From Cobetia sp. cqz5-12 (GTDB lineage Bacteria; Pseudomonadota; Gammaproteobacteria; Pseudomonadales; Halomonadaceae): a stretch of DNA of 64,000 nt. Where the stretch lies: assembly GCF_016495405.1 (NCBI RefSeq), contig NZ_CP044522.1:3891638-3955637 (forward strand), read 5' to 3'. Shown here piece after piece: positions 61,124-64,000 of this stretch. Every line of letters begins with the position of its first letter. The first letter of the stretch is position 1. The notes under the pieces are model-generated. The model searched no databases and had not been told where the DNA came from. It saw nothing but the letters and a program-made list of their open reading frames with translations. The position numbers and the translations under genes were made by a program.

Positions 61124-61638
61124 CAGGGCACCACTCGTATCTGTAGGGTCTCGCTCAATGCCTGGGCATCGGCGTCCATGCTGTCTTCGTTCTGCCCGAG
61201 CTGCGCGGCGCCGCTCCAGCCGAGGGTCAGGGTGAGAAGGTCGCTACCACTACTGGCGATGGACCCGACCGGCGCGTTCAGACTGCTGTCCTCAAGCCTG
61301 TCCGCCCACACCGCCACGTCACGGGCGGCAAGCTCGGCAACACTGCAGGGGCACCCCCCCGGATTTCCTGCCCCCGCGGTGGAAAGACCATCATAGTCAT
61401 CCACACCATCGGGGTTGGCCTGGATGCGCTCAGCCATGCTGACCAGGAGAATACGAGCTTCGGTGCGCGCATAACTCTCGTTGTTGGCCTGCAGGCTCTC
61501 CATCTGCATGAGCCCGAAACCCAGCAATGTCAGCCCCATCAACAGCAGCGCGATCAACGCCTCAAGCAGGCTGGTACCTTGCTGACCGTCGCTTGCGCGG
61601 GGCACGCCAAGCTCAGCAACTCTGGTCATCGCTGCCAT
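61123..61638 (-). CDS. pilV: Minor pilin PilV (cluster 1)
   Basis: 171 residues. Prepilin site QQGTSLLEALIALLLMGLTLLGFGLMQMESLQANNESYARTEARILLVSMAERIQANP, the PilV pattern with E5 in LLEAL. Cys pair CPCS in the globular part. Overlaps the fimT 3' end by 26 bases in another frame; an ATG 9 bases in is an alternative start. Confidence 0.9.
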   Translation of the reverse strand: MAAMTRVAELGVPRASDGQQGTSLLEALIALLLMGLTLLGFGLMQMESLQANNESYARTEARILLVSMAERIQANPDGVDDYDGLSTAGAGNPGGCPCSVAELAARDVAVWADRLEDSSLNAPVGSIASSGSDLLTLTLGWSGAAQLGQNEDSMDADAQALSETLQIRVVP

Positions 61639-62158
61639 AAGTCTCCGTCAATACTCGTCCGATGGGCGTCAATTCAAGCTGGCGATGACCCTGCCCGCCC
61701 GACTGGTCACAGATCAACAACCAGGTGGAATCAGAGGTCGCACCCTGATCATCGAAGGTCACGCCGGCAACACTCGCCTGCACGGTGATGGCGGCATCAA
61801 ACACGCGCAACAGGTCATCGCCCAGCGACGCCCGTGCCTCGGCCTGACTGCCCTGCACCACCGCCCAGCCATTGCTCCAGCTGGTGGAATTCATGCAGGC
61901 ATTACCCTGGGCATTCAGGGGGCAGAGCGTGATGTCGTTACCGCTGGCCACCGCCTCGCTACGCGCATAGTTGATGGAAGCCACGAGCGTCTCGGCCGTG
62001 CCGGTGACGGCGTTGCGCGCGACTACCCCTTGCCAAGCGGGCACGGCGATCGTAATGGTGATCACGAGAATGGCCAGCGTGATCATCAGTTCAATCAACG
62101 TGAAGCCTTGCTGGCGGCCCTGCCGACATCCATGCCGAAGTGCAGGAAAAAGCTGCAT
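61613..62158 (-). CDS. fimT: Minor pilin FimT/FimU (GspH fold) (cluster 1)
   Basis: 181 residues from ATG 62158 (CAGGGGTAAG upstream). Prepilin site QQGFTLIELMITLAILVITITIAVPAW (E5 present), then INYARSEAVASGNDITLCPLN and WSNGWAVVQGSQ, the GspH/FimT core. First gene of the first pilus cluster, about 180 bases after the terminator of the second cluster. Equivalent to FimU in Pseudomonas by position. Confidence 0.9.
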   Translation of the reverse strand: MQLFPALRHGCRQGRQQGFTLIELMITLAILVITITIAVPAWQGVVARNAVTGTAETLVASINYARSEAVASGNDITLCPLNAQGNACMNSTSWSNGWAVVQGSQAEARASLGDDLLRVFDAAITVQASVAGVTFDDQGATSDSTWLLICDQSGGQGHRQLELTPIGRVLTETYGSDDQSC

Positions 62159-62339
62159 CGTCTTACCCCTGAAAGCCACGCAGGCCAAAGCACCCTGCAG
62201 GGCGTGAAATTGGGCAATTTAACGTCTATGAACCACAGATGGAATCATTATGTTACACAAGATTACCCATCATTCCGAAAACTCCCCATAATCACCGTTA
62301 TTCCATATTTCTGGGCTGAGCCTCACCCACCAGACAAAA

Positions 62340-62367
62340 AAGCCCCGATCATCGTAGATCGAGGCTT
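62340..62367 (-). terminator. Terminator between the two pilus clusters
   Basis: On the minus strand AAGCCTCGATC/GATCGGGGCTT (one G-T wobble), 6-base loop, then TTTTTT. 35 bases after pilE' of cluster 2. Confidence 0.88.
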
Positions 62368-62401
62368 CAGGCGCTTGCCATGCAATGTCGGTTGTCAGTG
62401 C

Positions 62402-62887
62402 CTACCAACAATCACTGCTGTCGGTATCTTCCGAGTCCTCAAGGACTGCCGCTCCCTTCACTCCCAACTCCGTGAGCGTAAAGGTGGCGCAGTCCTGATC
62501 ATTGGCCTGACTGCCGGTGGCAGTGGCGGTCAGGGTATAGCTGTCTGCATCTCCTGCGACGACCAGGTTGTAGAAACCTTCCTCACTGACGGCATCTGCC
62601 TGTCCCAGCCCGATACCATCGCCGCCACCTCCGAGCGCATCTCCACAGCTGGTCGCCGCTGTCACGCTGGCCGTCGCGTATTCACCGCAGGTTGCCATGA
62701 TGCGCTCCTGCGTCTGGGCAAGCGCCAGCAGTGCGGTGGTGGCGTCGGTACGACGTGAGCGCTCCACCTGATCCTGATAGCTGGGATAGGCGATCGCCGC
62801 CAGAATGCCGATGATGGCCACGGCTATCATGAGCTCCAGCAGACCGAAGCCGCCTTGTGCCCGAGCCCCCCCTGTTCGCCTGCTCAT
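62402..62887 (-). CDS. pilE: Type IV pilin-like minor pilin PilE (cluster 2)
   Basis: 161 residues. Prepilin site [54 protein letters not shown] with E5. Clearly paralogous to the cluster 1 PilE in the first 60 residues ([24 protein letters not shown] against ALMSLAQAQERY), and both end in DCW, but the globular middle differs (Gly-rich [11 protein letters not shown] here). Start shares one base with the stop of the pilY2-like gene. Confidence 0.9.
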   Translation of the reverse strand: MSRRTGGARAQGGFGLLELMIAVAIIGILAAIAYPSYQDQVERSRRTDATTALLALAQTQERIMATCGEYATASVTAATSCGDALGGGGDGIGLGQADAVSEEGFYNLVVAGDADSYTLTATATGSQANDQDCATFTLTELGVKGAAVLEDSEDTDSSDCW

Positions 62888-63225
62888 CAGCGCCCCCGAC
62901 GCAGCAGCGTGATGTCGATGACCTGCTTCGGCTCACCACGTGGGTCGAAGCGCACCTCGACCTCCTGCCCCGGCGTGAGATGGAAGGCCTTCAGCTCGCG
63001 CCCATTGCGATTGAGTATCCGGCTATCCGGCTGAAGCACGAACCCCATGTCGTCGACGAGCAGCTGATCTCCCTCTCGCTCGTCGATGACGCCCGTGATG
63101 CTCTGCTCCATGACCAGCGGTATCGGGGTATCTTCCGCCAGAGCTCGGGCGCTCCAGCTCGTGAAGAGCAAGCCTGCCGCCAGCAACAGTCCACTACCAG
63201 CCAGCTTGAGTCGTGATGTCTTCAT
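62887..63225 (-). CDS. pilY2: PilY2-like small secreted protein (cluster 2)
   Basis: 112 residues from ATG 63225, with AGGAGAGAG upstream that overlaps the pilY1' stop. Signal peptide ([27 protein letters not shown], about 1-30), then a small beta-rich domain: [51 protein letters not shown]. Its position between pilY1 and pilE and its length match PilY2 of pseudomonads (about 115 residues). Identification rests mainly on position. Confidence 0.65.
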   Translation of the reverse strand: MKTSRLKLAGSGLLLAAGLLFTSWSARALAEDTPIPLVMEQSITGVIDEREGDQLLVDDMGFVLQPDSRILNRNGRELKAFHLTPGQEVEVRFDPRGEPKQVIDITLLRRGR

Positions 63226-63235
63226 GGTCTCTCTC

Positions 63236-64000
63236 CTAGCGCAGCTGATACCAGGCACTACGGCCTTCCAGCCCATCGATCCCGAAGTCCATGGCCATTT
63301 CGACCACCTGATTGGTGCCACCCTGACCGACATACTGGGTATCACCCAGGAATTTCGGTGAGGTGGGCTCGCCTTCTGTCTTGATCGAGAGCACGACCTG
63401 ATTGTTGACGTTGTCGCTCGCGTTGACCTCGCCATCCGCGTTGTAATCAAAGACCTGCTGCACATTGTTGTAACTGCGTACCGGTTGCAGGCCGTTGCGC
63501 AAGCTGAGGGCATTCAGCCAACCACTGGCCCCGCCAGTACAGGGGCCATTGGAGCCCGGGATGGTGGTATTGAAGACAATCAGATCACCGCGGACAGCCG
63601 GAATGGTCACCAGGCGCTCACCGGCGTCAGGCAGCTCCAGGTACCAACCGTACTGGATACCATTGTTGTTCTGATTGGAATAATCGACGCCTACCCCCGT
63701 GACCGTACGCGCGTCACTCACGCCACTGATATTGGAGAAGCTCTGCTTTTCCAGCTGGCCATGATGACGACGAGTCGAAGACCCGGTATGCAGCACGCTG
63801 TAGAAGGATTGCGTCGAGGTATCGACCGCATCCTGCAGGGTCAGCAATTGCCCGGTGCCCCAGTACACATTCAGGTACGGCGTATCGACGGTGCTGTTGA
63901 AGACACCGCTGCGTGCCACGGCTACCCGCGACGTGATGGGCTGACGGGAAGCTGCCGGGCAGGTCGATGACGTGCTGTTCAAGGCAACGGCACATGACTG
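63236..64000 (-). CDS. pilY1: PilY1 C-terminal part, second copy (cut by window end)
   Basis: 255 residues of the C-terminal end; the frame runs through the window edge without a stop. It matches the cluster 1 PilY1 end: CPAASRQPITSR (against CPTAALQPITVK), LQDAVDTSTQSFYSVLHTG, RTVTGVGVDYSNQN, GWYLELPDAGERLVTIPAVRGDLIVFNTTIPG, ASGWLNALSLRNG, an EF-hand-like loop DYNADGEVNASD, and the final AWYQLR. TAG stop at 63236-63238. Confidence 0.9.
   Translation of the reverse strand, partial: QSCAVALNSTSSTCPAASRQPITSRVAVARSGVFNSTVDTPYLNVYWGTGQLLTLQDAVDTSTQSFYSVLHTGSSTRRHHGQLEKQSFSNISGVSDARTVTGVGVDYSNQNNNGIQYGWYLELPDAGERLVTIPAVRGDLIVFNTTIPGSNGPCTGGASGWLNALSLRNGLQPVRSYNNVQQVFDYNADGEVNASDNVNNQVVLSIKTEGEPTSPKFLGDTQYVGQGGTNQVVEMAMDFGIDGLEGRSAWYQLR

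Overview
The window is GC-rich (about 60-65% by eye) chromosomal DNA of a gammaproteobacterium. The clues are a 16S-23S-5S rRNA operon, MinCDE, BamD, ClpB with a sigma32-type promoter, IlvY/IlvC, RluD, and a Pseudomonas-like minor-pilin cluster. Gene content and codon use suggest a marine or halophilic member of the Oceanospirillales (Halomonadaceae, Halomonas or Cobetia type). That placement is inference; a 16S search would settle it. I see no insertion sequence, prophage, integrase or CRISPR array.

Layout. 1-11 kb: end of an unrecognised gene, a periplasmic M16 protease, exonuclease I, the minCDE division-site operon, a large DUF349 protein and an acetoacetyl-CoA reductase. 11.6-12 kb: three tandem initiator tRNA genes with a strong promoter and terminator. 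12-34 kb: mostly single housekeeping or accessory genes, including an EVE protein, CnoX-like chaperedoxin, PatB-type beta-lyase, universal stress protein, alanine symporter, quinone oxidoreductases, thioesterase, YbaK, DUF501, an NSS transporter, a LOG protein, a probable bifunctional ornithine lipid synthase (OlsF type), Tas-like aldo/keto reductase, YaaA and a Tim44-like protein. A Fur-box-like site lies at 14.16 kb before a doubtful small ORF.

34.5-39.8 kb: a minus-strand rRNA operon with tandem promoters, boxA sites, visible RNase III processing stems and a spacer without tRNA genes. 40-46 kb: pssA, ilvC, divergent ilvY, and ilvN/ilvI for branched-chain amino acids. 46-55.3 kb: clpB, pgeF, rluD, bamD, nadE, a small PP0621-type protein and thiO.

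55.4-64 kb: type IV pilus minor-pilin genes, all on the minus strand. There is a full set fimT-pilV-pilW-pilX-pilY1-pilE. Just upstream, separated by a terminator, is the end of a second set (pilY1', pilY2-like, pilE'). The two sets look like a tandem, diverged duplication. The first lacks pilY2 and carries a degenerate 26-nt tandem repeat in its place, and its PilY1 has an AT-richer N-terminal half. This is the most unusual part of the window. I found no clearly new biological system; the best leads are the paired pilus clusters, the orphan Fur box and the 5S rRNA remnant.
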